Under the pieces are notes generated by a model. That model was not told the DNA's origin. It was given only the letters and a program-made list of their open reading frames with translations, and searched no databases. DNA of 15,579 nt from positions 1 through 15,579 of the forward strand of contig URJB01000052.1 in NCBI GenBank assembly GCA_900548145.1, read 5' to 3'. Position 1 is the first letter of the stretch, and each line of letters opens with the position of its first letter. The translations under genes and the position numbers were made by a program. Below are positions 5,334 through 12,838 of this stretch, one piece after another. This DNA is from an uncultured Eubacteriales bacterium (GTDB lineage: Bacteria; Bacillota; Clostridia; Christensenellales; Aristaeellaceae).

Positions 5334-8300
5334 ATGAAGAAACGCATTTGGGGTTCCCTGCTGCTGGCTGGACTGGTGCTGCTGAGCAGCCGGTCTGCCG
5401 TTGCGGAAACCACCCGTCAGGAAAGCATCCGCATTCTTTTCGAAGCGCTGGCCGAGCAGGAAAAAAGCGGCGCTTCTCTGTCCGCGGAAGAAGCGGCGGC
5501 CCGGAGCCAATGCATCGACCCGTCCTGCGCCCACGTTTCCGTGGATGAAGAAGGCAATGTGACCGCCCTGTGCCCCTATGGACAGTACCTTCTGTCCGCA
5601 AACCCCTATATGGTGTTCAGCGCCAATCCGGTCACGGAACTGGCCCTGCAGCCGGGCACGAATTCCATTTACCGCAGCGGCACCTACCGGGTGACGGGCG
5701 GCGACGGTGCCTGCACGCTGGTGGTGACCAAGGGACGGGCCGTATCACTGCTGCTGGACGGCGCTCTTTTGGCACGCCTGCAGCTTTCCGACGGTTCCGC
5801 CGCCTCGCTGCAGCAATTAAACGGCGCGTCTCTGAGTGAGATCGTGCCCGTCAACGCGACGCTGGACGTGTCCGGTGCGGTATCAGTGCAGAAGCTTTCC
5901 GCCGGTTCGCTGACGCTGACCGGCTCCGGGCGACTGACCGTTGGCGATCTGAACGCCACGATCTCCGGCAATTCCACCGGCAGTGTGCGGGTGGTGTACC
6001 AAAGCTGCGGCGCGGAGGCCCTCCGTCAGCTGCAAAAGCTCACCCTTTCCGGGGGAGAACGGTTTTCCGCTGATCTGCCCGCCGTCTTCCGGGGCACGGA
6101 AGTACCGCTGGTTCTGAGTTCTGACCCCGATAAAAACGACACGGCCTATGCCGCCCTGCCCGCTCCCGAAGACGGCAAGACCTACAAAGCCCGCGTCAAC
6201 GGCCAGCAGATTCTGATTTATCTTTCCGATGAACCGCAGGAATATGTGCTTTCGCAAAGCGCCGCGTCGGTGCTGAACGTGGAGGGTTCCTCCGCCGTTC
6301 TGACCAGCGAGGAAAACGCGACCCAAAGTGCGCAGGTCAGCGCTGCAAACCTGACGCTGCAATCGGCCCGCACCAGCGGCAGTCTGTCCTTGAGCGGAAT
6401 GTCCGCCTTCCGTGCGGAAGGAGGCAGTGCTTTCAGCCAAATGATCCTCGACGCGTCCGCCGGTCTGTCCCTGCGGCTGGGCGGGCGGCTCTCGTTGCAC
6501 GGGTTGGTCAATAACGGCAGCCTGTCCGTGCAGGGCTCCGGCGTACTGGAAGTCGGCGAACTGAGCGGCAGCGGTTCTTACACGATTGATCCTCAGTGCA
6601 ATTTCAGCGTGGAGCCTTTGCCGGACGCGATCGGCGGTCTGGTTCCCACACAGATTCAGATTTTGGGCGAAGAAAATCATCCCATCGTCTCGACCCGCGT
6701 CCAGCTGAAGCTGGGCAGCGGCGAGAGCTTCCTGACCACCACGGACAGCCGGGGCCGCATTACGCTCTGGCGCGCGGAAAAGCTTGATCAGGTGGACGCG
6801 GTGGCGCTGTCCGGCGGCGAGACCTATTCCGCCGTGATTCTGAACGGGCAGGCCGAGATCGACGAAGCGCCCGAAATCACCGCCGCGTCCCTGACCAATC
6901 GGGGCGTGGTGTCCGTCACGCTGAAAAACGCGGGCGTTTGGGGCGTACAGTATGTGGTAGGCGACGCGCCCGTTTCCCTGACGGATTCGTGGAACGCCTC
7001 CGCACAGACCCTGTATGCCGCCGACGGCGAAACCACGCTGTACCTGCCCGGGCTGGAGCTGGGCGACGTGGTCAGTCTGCGGGTCTTTGCCGCCCGGGAA
7101 AAGGACGCGCGGCTCAGCGCCGCAACGGCGGACGCTTTCACCTTCTACAAAAACCAGTCCATCACCATCGAGTCCCGGGCGGCTTACGAGCCCGCCGGGC
7201 AGAGCAAGACCTACAACGGTCAGCCGATCCAGCTTTCCCACCTGCCCCGTAAATGCAAGGTGGCCTATTTTCTGGAGGACGGCACTCCCTTGCAGACCCC
7301 GCCCACCAAGGAGGGCAGCTATTACGCCGAGATCACTGTTCTGGACGACGACCCGGAATATCTGCCCGGAAAAGTCGTTATGCCGCTGGAGATCAAACGC
7401 CGCCTGATCTACGTCTACGCGCTGGATGCGACCAAGCAGAAGGGCGAAGACGACCCGGAATTTGAGTTTGACACGGATGAGCTTTGCGGCCGTGACCGGC
7501 TGCAGGGGCGTCTTACCCGCGCCAAGGGCGAGGGATACGGCAACTATGCCTACTCCACCGACAAACTGTCCGCCGTGGATGAAAACGGCCAGACGGTCAA
7601 CCATTACCGTTTCGTGCTATCCCCGGACAGCGGCCATTTTTTCATCGACTGGAACTATCACCACTATCTGCCCTTCGATCCGTTGAGCGTGATCGACCCG
7701 GTATACGAGGAGCTCCACTTCAGCGACGGCACGTCCCTCAAGGTACAGTACCGGCTTGCCGATATGCTGAATCTGGATAAAACCTACTTCGGCTCCATCA
7801 TCCGGGACACGGAAAGTGGTGAGGAGCGGCCCTTTACGCCGTCCCTGCGGCTGCGTCACGGACGGGATGAAGCGCTGCTGATCCTGACCCCCACCGCCGA
7901 ACTAAGCAAAGACGGCGGCTATCGAACTGATGGGAACGGTACGCCCCTCTGGCAGGGCCGCACCCTGCGGCTGGGCTACTGGCACGTTCAGCAGCTGCTG
8001 AACAAGCACGTAGAACACGTGGCTTTCTCCTTAAACGGCGTTACGCTGACCTTCTCCCTGCGGGATCTGGTGAGCGACGGCGTGGATCAGTACCGCCGTC
8101 AAAGCGGCCTGCCCAAGGGCAACACCGTTTTCCGTTTTGACCTGATTCCCGTGTTCTCCAACAGCGAGCTTTCCGCACAGGAACAGGCCGCTTATACCCT
8201 GCAGGGCGACGGCGCGCCCCTGATGCGTGTTCAGACGTGGCTGGAAAACGGCAGTGAACTGATCGATTTGTCCCCCGCTCTGTCCGGCGCACAGATCGCC

Positions 8301-8690
8301 TTTGACGTCAGCGCGCTGGCCAGTCAGCAGGAAAGCGGCGCTTCTTCCGATAGCGAAACGGAGACCGTCAACGGTCAGCCCGTGAAGCAGACCTCGCAGG
8401 AGTCCGTTGCTTCCCTGCTGCAGACTGCCTACGCCGCCACCCAGCGGGAGGACGCGACCCAGCAGGAGCTGGACGAAGCCCTGCGCGTCTGGCGGGAGGC
8501 CGTCCAACAGACCGGCTGCGGCCTGCACCTGTTCCAAAAGGAAAAAGACGAGGCGCTTTCCAGCCGTCTGATCGTCCCCTATACTTTGTCCGAGCAGGGC
8601 TCTGCCCTGTACGCCGCGCTGATGCGCACCAAGCCCTACCTGACCGCCGCTTTCCAACAAAGCGGTCTGTACGGCTGCAACCTGCACTAA
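5334..8690 (+). CDS. large secreted MBG-domain protein
   Basis: A 1118-residue protein with a clear signal peptide (basic MKKR, hydrophobic 7-18, likely cleavage at AVA-E near 24-25). Residues 60-80 hold three cysteines. Residues 110-210 and 300-420 are Gly/Ser/Leu-rich and repetitive (for example GSLTLTGSGRLTVGDL at 191-206 and GSLSVQGSGVLEVGEL at 395-410), suggesting beta-helix or stacked beta strands. Residues 435-510 look like an Ig-like fold. Residues 615-775 resemble tandem MBG-type domains: SKTYNGQPIQL, then KQKGEDDPEFEF with GRDRLQGRLTR and a GYGNYAYS strand. After 780 the sequence is unfamiliar, ending with a helical stretch at 1025-1060. No LPXTG motif, transmembrane anchor or S-layer repeat is seen, so it may be released or held non-covalently. 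Its function is unknown. dnaD follows after 15 bases. Confidence 0.85.
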   Translation: MKKRIWGSLLLAGLVLLSSRSAVAETTRQESIRILFEALAEQEKSGASLSAEEAAARSQCIDPSCAHVSVDEEGNVTALCPYGQYLLSANPYMVFSANPVTELALQPGTNSIYRSGTYRVTGGDGACTLVVTKGRAVSLLLDGALLARLQLSDGSAASLQQLNGASLSEIVPVNATLDVSGAVSVQKLSAGSLTLTGSGRLTVGDLNATISGNSTGSVRVVYQSCGAEALRQLQKLTLSGGERFSADLPAVFRGTEVPLVLSSDPDKNDTAYAALPAPEDGKTYKARVNGQQILIYLSDEPQEYVLSQSAASVLNVEGSSAVLTSEENATQSAQVSAANLTLQSARTSGSLSLSGMSAFRAEGGSAFSQMILDASAGLSLRLGGRLSLHGLVNNGSLSVQGSGVLEVGELSGSGSYTIDPQCNFSVEPLPDAIGGLVPTQIQILGEENHPIVSTRVQLKLGSGESFLTTTDSRGRITLWRAEKLDQVDAVALSGGETYSAVILNGQAEIDEAPEITAASLTNRGVVSVTLKNAGVWGVQYVVGDAPVSLTDSWNASAQTLYAADGETTLYLPGLELGDVVSLRVFAAREKDARLSAATADAFTFYKNQSITIESRAAYEPAGQSKTYNGQPIQLSHLPRKCKVAYFLEDGTPLQTPPTKEGSYYAEITVLDDDPEYLPGKVVMPLEIKRRLIYVYALDATKQKGEDDPEFEFDTDELCGRDRLQGRLTRAKGEGYGNYAYSTDKLSAVDENGQTVNHYRFVLSPDSGHFFIDWNYHHYLPFDPLSVIDPVYEELHFSDGTSLKVQYRLADMLNLDKTYFGSIIRDTESGEERPFTPSLRLRHGRDEALLILTPTAELSKDGGYRTDGNGTPLWQGRTLRLGYWHVQQLLNKHVEHVAFSLNGVTLTFSLRDLVSDGVDQYRRQSGLPKGNTVFRFDLIPVFSNSELSAQEQAAYTLQGDGAPLMRVQTWLENGSELIDLSPALSGAQIAFDVSALASQQESGASSDSETETVNGQPVKQTSQESVASLLQTAYAATQREDATQQELDEALRVWREAVQQTGCGLHLFQKEKDEALSSRLIVPYTLSEQGSALYAALMRTKPYLTAAFQQSGLYGCNLH

Positions 8691-8705
8691 GAGAGGTTTT
8701 TCAAC

Positions 8706-10217
8706 ATGCCCACCTTCCAATGCGATACCTCCGCCCTGCTCTGGGACGCTACGGCGGTCTCCAACGCCTTTTTGTGCGAATTTATGCCCGCCGCCCCGGA
8801 CGGCTATGTAAAGGTCTATCTGTATGGCCTGATGTATGCTCACGGCGGTATGCTGGAGGAAGAGGGCGTGCTGGACGATCTGGCCAAGGCGCTGGAAATG
8901 CAGCGGGCCGACGTGGAACAGGCGCTCCGATACTGGGAGCGCTGCCGTCTGGTCAGCCGGGTGCAGGATCAGCCGCCGGTGTACCGTTTCGCCAGTGTCC
9001 AGCAGGCGTTGTTGATGAAGCAATCCGCGCCCCAGGATCGTCCCTACGAGGAATTTGCCCGGGCGCTCTGCGACCTGTTCGGCTCCCGGCGGCAGCTGCA
9101 CGGCAGCGAGACCGTGCTGGCCTACGAGTGGGTGGAGCAGCAGAAGCTTCCGCCGGAAGTGGTCATCATGCTGATTCGCCACATGATCTCCACCCGGGGC
9201 ATCAAGTTCCCTTTCAAAGACGCGCAGAAGGTGGTCAACGAGCTGTGTGAACAGAATGCCCGCACCCCCGAAGCCGCCGAAGCGGTATTCAGCCGCTCCG
9301 AAGCCGCGTGGAAAGGGGCTAAGAAAATCCTGAGCCGCTTCAACGTCCACCGTTCCCCCACCATGGACGAGATCGACTTGTACGTCAAGTGGACGCAGGA
9401 ATGGGGATATGCGCCCAAGGCCATCGAGATGGCCTGCAGTGAGACCACGGCGGGCACCAACCCCAGCTTTCGCTATCTGGACGGCATTTTGTCCGGCATC
9501 CGTGACCGCAGCGGCGGTACGGCCACCACGGCGGCGCAGGTGGAAAAGCAGCTGCGTGGCGAGGAGGACGAGTCCTCCCGGGTTCGGGCCATGCTGGCCG
9601 CCTTCGGCAGCCGGGTCTCTGTGGTGGACGAGGGAATGCGCAGCCTGTATCAGGCCATGCGTGCCCTGGCCACAGACGACGTGATCCTGCTGGCGGCCCG
9701 GGAGGTGGGTAAAAAGCGGGGCGAACAGCACACCATCGAGAATGTGCTGCTGATGCTGGAAGCGTGGAACGACCGGGGGCTGACGACCTCCGCCCAGGTC
9801 ACGGCCTATCTCAAAAACGTCCGGGACACGGACAAACGTCTGCGGGCGCTGTTCGCGTTGGCCGGTCAGGACGCCAGCTGCACCCAGCCCAACCGGGAGC
9901 TGCTGCGCAAGTGGCGGGAGGATTGGAAGCTGTCCGACCCGCTGGTGGAGCTGGCCGCCACTTATGCCCGCAATACCCGGGAACCCATGCTCTATATGGA
10001 CAAGCTGCTTTCCGGCTGGCGGGATAAGGACATCACCACCGTCGCCGAGGCCGAAGAAGAACACCGCCGCTTTGCGGAAGCCGCCGCAGCCGATCGGGCC
10101 AAGGCCCCCGCGCCCGTGAAAAAGGTCATTGAGCAGCAATACAGTCAGCGGGATTACGATCCCGACGAATACGGCGGCATGAGTCAGGCCGATATTGAGG
10201 AGGCGAAGAAGCTGTGA
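8706..10217 (+). CDS. dnaD: DnaD-like replication initiation protein with three DnaD-type repeats
   Basis: A primosome protein of the DnaD/DnaB (Bacillus) superfamily, which binds DNA and helps DnaI load the replicative helicase. At 503 residues it is about twice Bacillus DnaD. Residues 1-110 look like the winged-helix N-terminal domain. Three C-terminal DnaB_2-type units follow, each ending in a helix plus a threonine-rich turn: SFRYLDGILSGI...TTAAQVE (254-280), TIENVLLMLEAW...TTSAQV (343-365) and PMLYMDKLLSGW...TTVAEAE (427-450). The charged tail (QQYSQRDYDPDEY) is typical of this family. The ATG has AGAGG nine bases upstream. The stop overlaps the dnaI start in a GTGA tetranucleotide, indicating translational coupling. 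Confidence 0.88.
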   Translation: MPTFQCDTSALLWDATAVSNAFLCEFMPAAPDGYVKVYLYGLMYAHGGMLEEEGVLDDLAKALEMQRADVEQALRYWERCRLVSRVQDQPPVYRFASVQQALLMKQSAPQDRPYEEFARALCDLFGSRRQLHGSETVLAYEWVEQQKLPPEVVIMLIRHMISTRGIKFPFKDAQKVVNELCEQNARTPEAAEAVFSRSEAAWKGAKKILSRFNVHRSPTMDEIDLYVKWTQEWGYAPKAIEMACSETTAGTNPSFRYLDGILSGIRDRSGGTATTAAQVEKQLRGEEDESSRVRAMLAAFGSRVSVVDEGMRSLYQAMRALATDDVILLAAREVGKKRGEQHTIENVLLMLEAWNDRGLTTSAQVTAYLKNVRDTDKRLRALFALAGQDASCTQPNRELLRKWREDWKLSDPLVELAATYARNTREPMLYMDKLLSGWRDKDITTVAEAEEEHRRFAEAAAADRAKAPAPVKKVIEQQYSQRDYDPDEYGGMSQADIEEAKKL

Positions 10218-11200
10218 ACCGGGATCAGATCATTCTGCAGCTGCAGCAGGACTATATGAAGCGCCGGGAGGACAACCTGCGCCTGTACGAGCAGCGGGTG
10301 GACGAAGCCTGTGAACGCTGCCCCGGTCTGCGGGAGCTGCTCAACGCCCGCCACGCACTGGTGCTGGGCGGCATCCGGGCCAGTCTGGTAGAGCGGAAGG
10401 AAGGCTCCAGCCAGCAGCTGCCCAACGCCATGAACCTGCTCAACGACAAGATCGCCGCGGCGCTGAAGGCTGGCGGGCTTTCTCCCGATACCCTCAAGCC
10501 CATCTACACCTGTCCCATCTGCCGGGACGAAGGGTATCTTTTCGAGCCGTCCCGCCATATGTGCACCTGCATGGAGCGGGAGCTGAACCGGCGCATTCTG
10601 GGGGAGGCCGGGCTGCAGGCCGACCGGCAGACCTTCGAGAATTTCCGGGAGGAAATCTTCAGCGACGTGACGGGACGCAGCGGGGTTTCTCCCCGGCAGG
10701 CGGCGCTGCTGGCCCGCAACGTCTGTCAGGCCTATGCGGACAGCTTTCCCAACACTTCGCCCGACAATCTGCTGCTGACGGGCAAAAGCGGTCTCGGCAA
10801 GACCTATCTGCTGTGCTGCATCGCCCACCGGCTGGCGGATCGGGGCGTACTGCCGGTCTACACCAGCGCTTATCATTTTCTGGAGCTGGCGAGGAAGGGG
10901 TACATGGAAAACAGCTCCGCGCCCCTGTCTCCCCTGCTGAACGCACCCCTTCTGCTGATCGACGATCTGGGTACGGAGCCGCTGATGCAGAACATCACCA
11001 TCACGCAGCTTTTCAATCTGCTCAACGAGCGTCAGCTGGCCGGGCTGCGCACGGTGATCTCCACCAATCTGGACATTCCCGAACTGAAGGAACGCTACAC
11101 TGAGCGCATCGCCTCCCGGCTGACAGATTCCACCCGCTGGCGCAAGCTGACGCTGAGCGGAGACGACGTGCGCCGCAAACTGGGAGGAGCAAAAGCGTGA
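10214..11200 (+). CDS. dnaI: DnaI/DnaC-type helicase loader, AAA+ ATPase
   Basis: A cytoplasmic AAA+ protein that loads the replicative DnaB-type helicase at origins and stalled forks. The 328-residue product has an N-terminal helical region and a Cys4 zinc module (C100, C103, C117, C119), as in Bacillus DnaI. The ATPase core follows: Walker A GKSGLGKT at 190-197, Walker B LLLIDD at 246-251, sensor-1 region STN at 283-285 and the arginine-finger-type IASRL near 299-303. The GTG start overlaps the dnaD stop (GTGA) and has GAGGAGG about ten bases upstream inside dnaD. The pairing with dnaD supports the role. Confidence 0.92.
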   Translation: MNRDQIILQLQQDYMKRREDNLRLYEQRVDEACERCPGLRELLNARHALVLGGIRASLVERKEGSSQQLPNAMNLLNDKIAAALKAGGLSPDTLKPIYTCPICRDEGYLFEPSRHMCTCMERELNRRILGEAGLQADRQTFENFREEIFSDVTGRSGVSPRQAALLARNVCQAYADSFPNTSPDNLLLTGKSGLGKTYLLCCIAHRLADRGVLPVYTSAYHFLELARKGYMENSSAPLSPLLNAPLLLIDDLGTEPLMQNITITQLFNLLNERQLAGLRTVISTNLDIPELKERYTERIASRLTDSTRWRKLTLSGDDVRRKLGGAKA

Positions 11201-11547
11201 ACATTCAAATCTATGCCGCCAAGAAAAACCCGGATGTGCTCAAGGCCGAGCGTTTCTTCAAGGAGCGCCGCATTCCTTACCAGACGATGGATCTGAAAAA
11301 GCACAAGCTGGGCAAAAAGGAATTGGAGCTGTTCGTCCGTGCCGCGGGCGGAGCACAGGCGCTGGTGGATCGTTCCAGTCAGAAGGCGCTGGAACGCCCC
11401 GTGGCTCACATGAGTTCCGACGCGTTGATCGTGGAAGCGCTGCTGGACGATCCCGCGGCGCTGGTCAGCCCCATCGTGCGGAACGGAAACAAAGTGACTA
11501 TCGGCGCACAGGAGGACGTGTGGAAGGAATGGGTGGCGCAGGGCTGA
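11197..11547 (+). CDS. ArsC/Spx-family thioredoxin-fold protein without cysteines
   Basis: A 116-residue protein with the ArsC/Spx/YffB fold pattern: N-terminal strand IQIYAAKKNP, then KAERFFKERRIPYQTMDLKK, the helical SSQKALER segment and the C-terminal SPIVRNGNKVTIG motif (family form RPIVxxGxxxxVG). In arsenate reductases and Spx a catalytic Cys or CxxC lies at about residues 10-14. Here the stretch reads KKNPDV, and there is no cysteine anywhere in the protein. Classical thiol chemistry is therefore excluded, and a regulatory or binding role is more likely. GTG overlaps the dnaI stop by GTGA, with GGGAGGAG seven bases upstream. It is the last gene before a terminator. Confidence 0.85.
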   Translation: MNIQIYAAKKNPDVLKAERFFKERRIPYQTMDLKKHKLGKKELELFVRAAGGAQALVDRSSQKALERPVAHMSSDALIVEALLDDPAALVSPIVRNGNKVTIGAQEDVWKEWVAQG

Positions 11548-11595
11548 TCTCTGGTCAGTTTTCCCGAAAATTCCACCCGTCCAAATTGAATATAA

Positions 11596-11643
11596 AAAAA
11601 CCTCCCGGAAGCCTTGAAAACCAACGTCTTCCGGGAGGTTTTT
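11596..11643 (+). terminator. strong intrinsic terminator of the dnaD-dnaI-arsC-like run
   Basis: A perfect 16-bp stem (11596-11611 with 11628-11643) encloses a 16-base loop. The GC-rich core CCTCCCGGAAG is flanked by an A tract on the left and a T tract on the right, so it could terminate in both directions. It lies about 48 bases after the stop of the ArsC-like gene. Confidence 0.92.
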
Positions 11644-11708
11644 ATCTGCATTTGGTCATTCTGGTCATTTTGTTTCCGCAGTACATTTCAAAGGCGCTGA
11701 AAGGCTTG

Positions 11709-11754
11709 AAAAATTTGAAAAACGTTTGACACAGAGCGCTGGACATGTTATTAT
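11709..11754 (+). promoter_or_regulatory. strong promoter of the str operon with UP-like tracts
   Basis: A consensus -35 TTGACA (11726-11731) and -10 TATTAT (11749-11754) are 17 bases apart, with TGT before the -10. Just upstream are A/T-rich tracts (GAAAAATTTGAAAAA around 11708-11722) that resemble an UP element. A short direct repeat TGGTCATT at 11653-11660 and 11662-11669 lies farther upstream. Transcription should start near 11761, leaving a leader of about 114 bases before ybxF. In that leader I see only a small TTCCGGAA palindrome (11852-11859), which touches the ribosome site. Confidence 0.85.
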
Positions 11755-11874
11755 GTTATGGTTGTCCGCAATCTGTGTTTTTGTGTGCCCATTTTGCGCG
11801 ATAAAGGTGCAGAACCGGCACGGAAAAACGGCAGGAAAAACACTGCGGCCATTCCGGAAGGAGGCGAACCCTGA

Positions 11875-12120
11875 ATGGATCAGGAACTGCAAAACGCGGA
11901 AAAACGCGTGGTCGGCACCAAGCAGGTGCTTCGCGCCCTCAACGGCGGCTTCGCCGCCCGGGTCTTTCTGGCGAAGGATGCAGACGGTTTCATCTACCAC
12001 CGGGTCAACGCCCTGTGCGAGGAAACCAAAACCCCTGTCACGATGGTGGATACCATGCAGGAGCTGGGAAAGCTCTGCGCCGTTGGCGTCAAAACCGCCG
12101 CGGCAGCCGTGCTCAAGTAA
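11875..12120 (+). CDS. ybxF: L7Ae-like ribosomal protein YbxF
   Basis: A small member of the L7Ae/L30e family. Bacillus YbxF binds kink-turn RNA and associates with ribosomes, though its precise role is unsettled. The 81 residues contain GTKQVLRAL (14-22), FLAKDAD (31-37), VTMVDTMQELGKLC (55-68) and the alanine-rich end VKTAAAAV, matching the family throughout. It is the first gene after the str promoter and precedes rpsL, the usual Firmicutes position. AAGGAGG (11858-11864) lies ten bases before the ATG. Confidence 0.93.
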   Translation: MDQELQNAEKRVVGTKQVLRALNGGFAARVFLAKDADGFIYHRVNALCEETKTPVTMVDTMQELGKLCAVGVKTAAAAVLK

Positions 12121-12138
12121 GCGCGGCGTACCAAGGAA

Positions 12139-12172
12139 CTATAAAGCGTCTTTGGGTTGGACGCTCTTATAG
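12139..12172 (+). promoter_or_regulatory. 12-bp hairpin between ybxF and rpsL
   Basis: CTATAA-AGCGTC (12139-12150) pairs with GACGCT-C-TTATAG (12160-12172), giving twelve base pairs with a single bulged C and a 9-base loop. No T tract follows, so it is not a classical terminator. It ends 12 bases before the rpsL ribosome site and may adjust mRNA processing, stability or relative expression. Confidence 0.6.
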
Positions 12173-12196
12173 CACATCAATCTCGGAGGTGTTTCC

Positions 12197-12571
12197 ATGC
12201 CCACGATCAATCAGTTGATCCGCAAGGGACGGCAAAAGGCTGCCAACCGGTCTACGGCTCCTATTCTGCAGGGCTGCCCGCAGAAGCGCGGCGTGTGCCT
12301 CAGCGTAAAGACCACGACCCCCAAAAAGCCTAACTCCGCCCTTCGTAAGATCGCCCGTATCCGTCTGACCAATCAGATCGAAGGTACGTGCTACATTCCG
12401 GGCATTGGCCATAACCTGCAGGAGCACAGCGTGGTGCTGATCCGCGGCGGTCGTGTTCGCGACCTGCCCGGCGTTCGTTACCACATCATTCGCGGCGCTC
12501 TTGACACGGCTGGCGTGGCCAAGCGGATGCAGGCCCGTTCCCTGTACGGCGCTAAGCGGCCCAAGAAGTAA
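12197..12571 (+). CDS. rpsL: 30S ribosomal protein S12, Arg at position 88
   Basis: S12 lies at the decoding centre and influences accuracy. The 124-residue protein has the invariant decoding loops TTPKKPNSALRK (40-51) and GHNLQEHSVVLIRGGR (71-86). Lys43 and Lys44 are intact. At position 88 the codon is CGC (Arg, 12458-12460), where almost all bacteria have Lys (GGRVKDLPG). The same Lys-to-Arg change is a known streptomycin-resistance substitution in E. coli and Mycobacterium. GGAGG (12185-12189) is seven bases before the ATG. It is the second gene of the str operon, followed by an unusually long structured gap before rpsG. Confidence 0.97.
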   Translation: MPTINQLIRKGRQKAANRSTAPILQGCPQKRGVCLSVKTTTPKKPNSALRKIARIRLTNQIEGTCYIPGIGHNLQEHSVVLIRGGRVRDLPGVRYHIIRGALDTAGVAKRMQARSLYGAKRPKK

Positions 12572-12838
12572 GCCGTTTTTGCGCTGAGGGTTTGCAGGTT
12601 ACTTTGGAGTGGGCGCAGGAGCCTAGCGGAACGCGTCACAACCCAAACGCAGCCGCACAAAGGAACACCGCGTGACTTTCCCGCCAGGTAGGGGTAAGCC
12701 GGAATGAGTAGCTTTTGCCCGCAGGGAGCGGCTGGCCGACAGCCGTCAAAAGTCTGTACCCGAAGCGTCTGAACGCATCTTGAGTCCCTTACATCTTACT
12801 GAGGCGATCAAAAATCGCCCAACGAAGGAGGAAATCAA
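12572..12838 (+). promoter_or_regulatory. 267-base structured rpsL-rpsG intercistronic region
   Basis: No convincing gene is present here, although neighbouring operon gaps are only 70-76 bases. Several stems can be drawn: TGCGC/GCGCA (12580-12584/12613-12617), GTCAC/GTGAC (12635-12639/12672-12676), GCCAG/CTGGC enclosing about 12683-12736, a GGG..AAGC/GCTT..CCC hairpin (about 12691-12720), CGGCTG/CAGCCG (12729-12734/12740-12745), GCGT/ACGC with a 4-base loop (about 12765-12776) and GGCGAT/ATCGCC (12803-12808/12814-12819). The last lies just before the rpsG ribosome site. Some pairings exclude each other. In E. coli this gap binds S7 for feedback control; a similar role here is inference. Confidence 0.55.

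Noticed and set aside
5883..7604. 573-codon minus-strand open frame inside the secreted protein gene
   Set aside because: It is a composition-driven shadow with no ribosome site or domain. The plus-strand product has a signal peptide and recognisable domains.
8031..10139. 702-codon open frame on the minus strand, antisense to the secreted protein gene and dnaD
   Set aside because: It spans parts of two well-supported plus-strand genes, has low-complexity Gly/Gln/His/Leu composition and no recognisable motif. It is an effect of high GC content at third codon positions.
12661..12676. GGAACACCGCG, resembling part of the T-box antiterminator consensus
   Set aside because: The full AGGGTGGnACCGCG box, a following terminator hairpin and a recognisable stem I are all missing, and an r-protein operon gap is an unlikely place for a T-box.
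12704..12772. 22-codon open frame (starting MSSFCPQG) with an AGGGG nine bases upstream in the rpsL-rpsG gap
   Set aside because: It is too short and unsupported by any family. It overlaps the predicted stems, and the AGGGG forms part of the hairpin. A leader peptide cannot be excluded.
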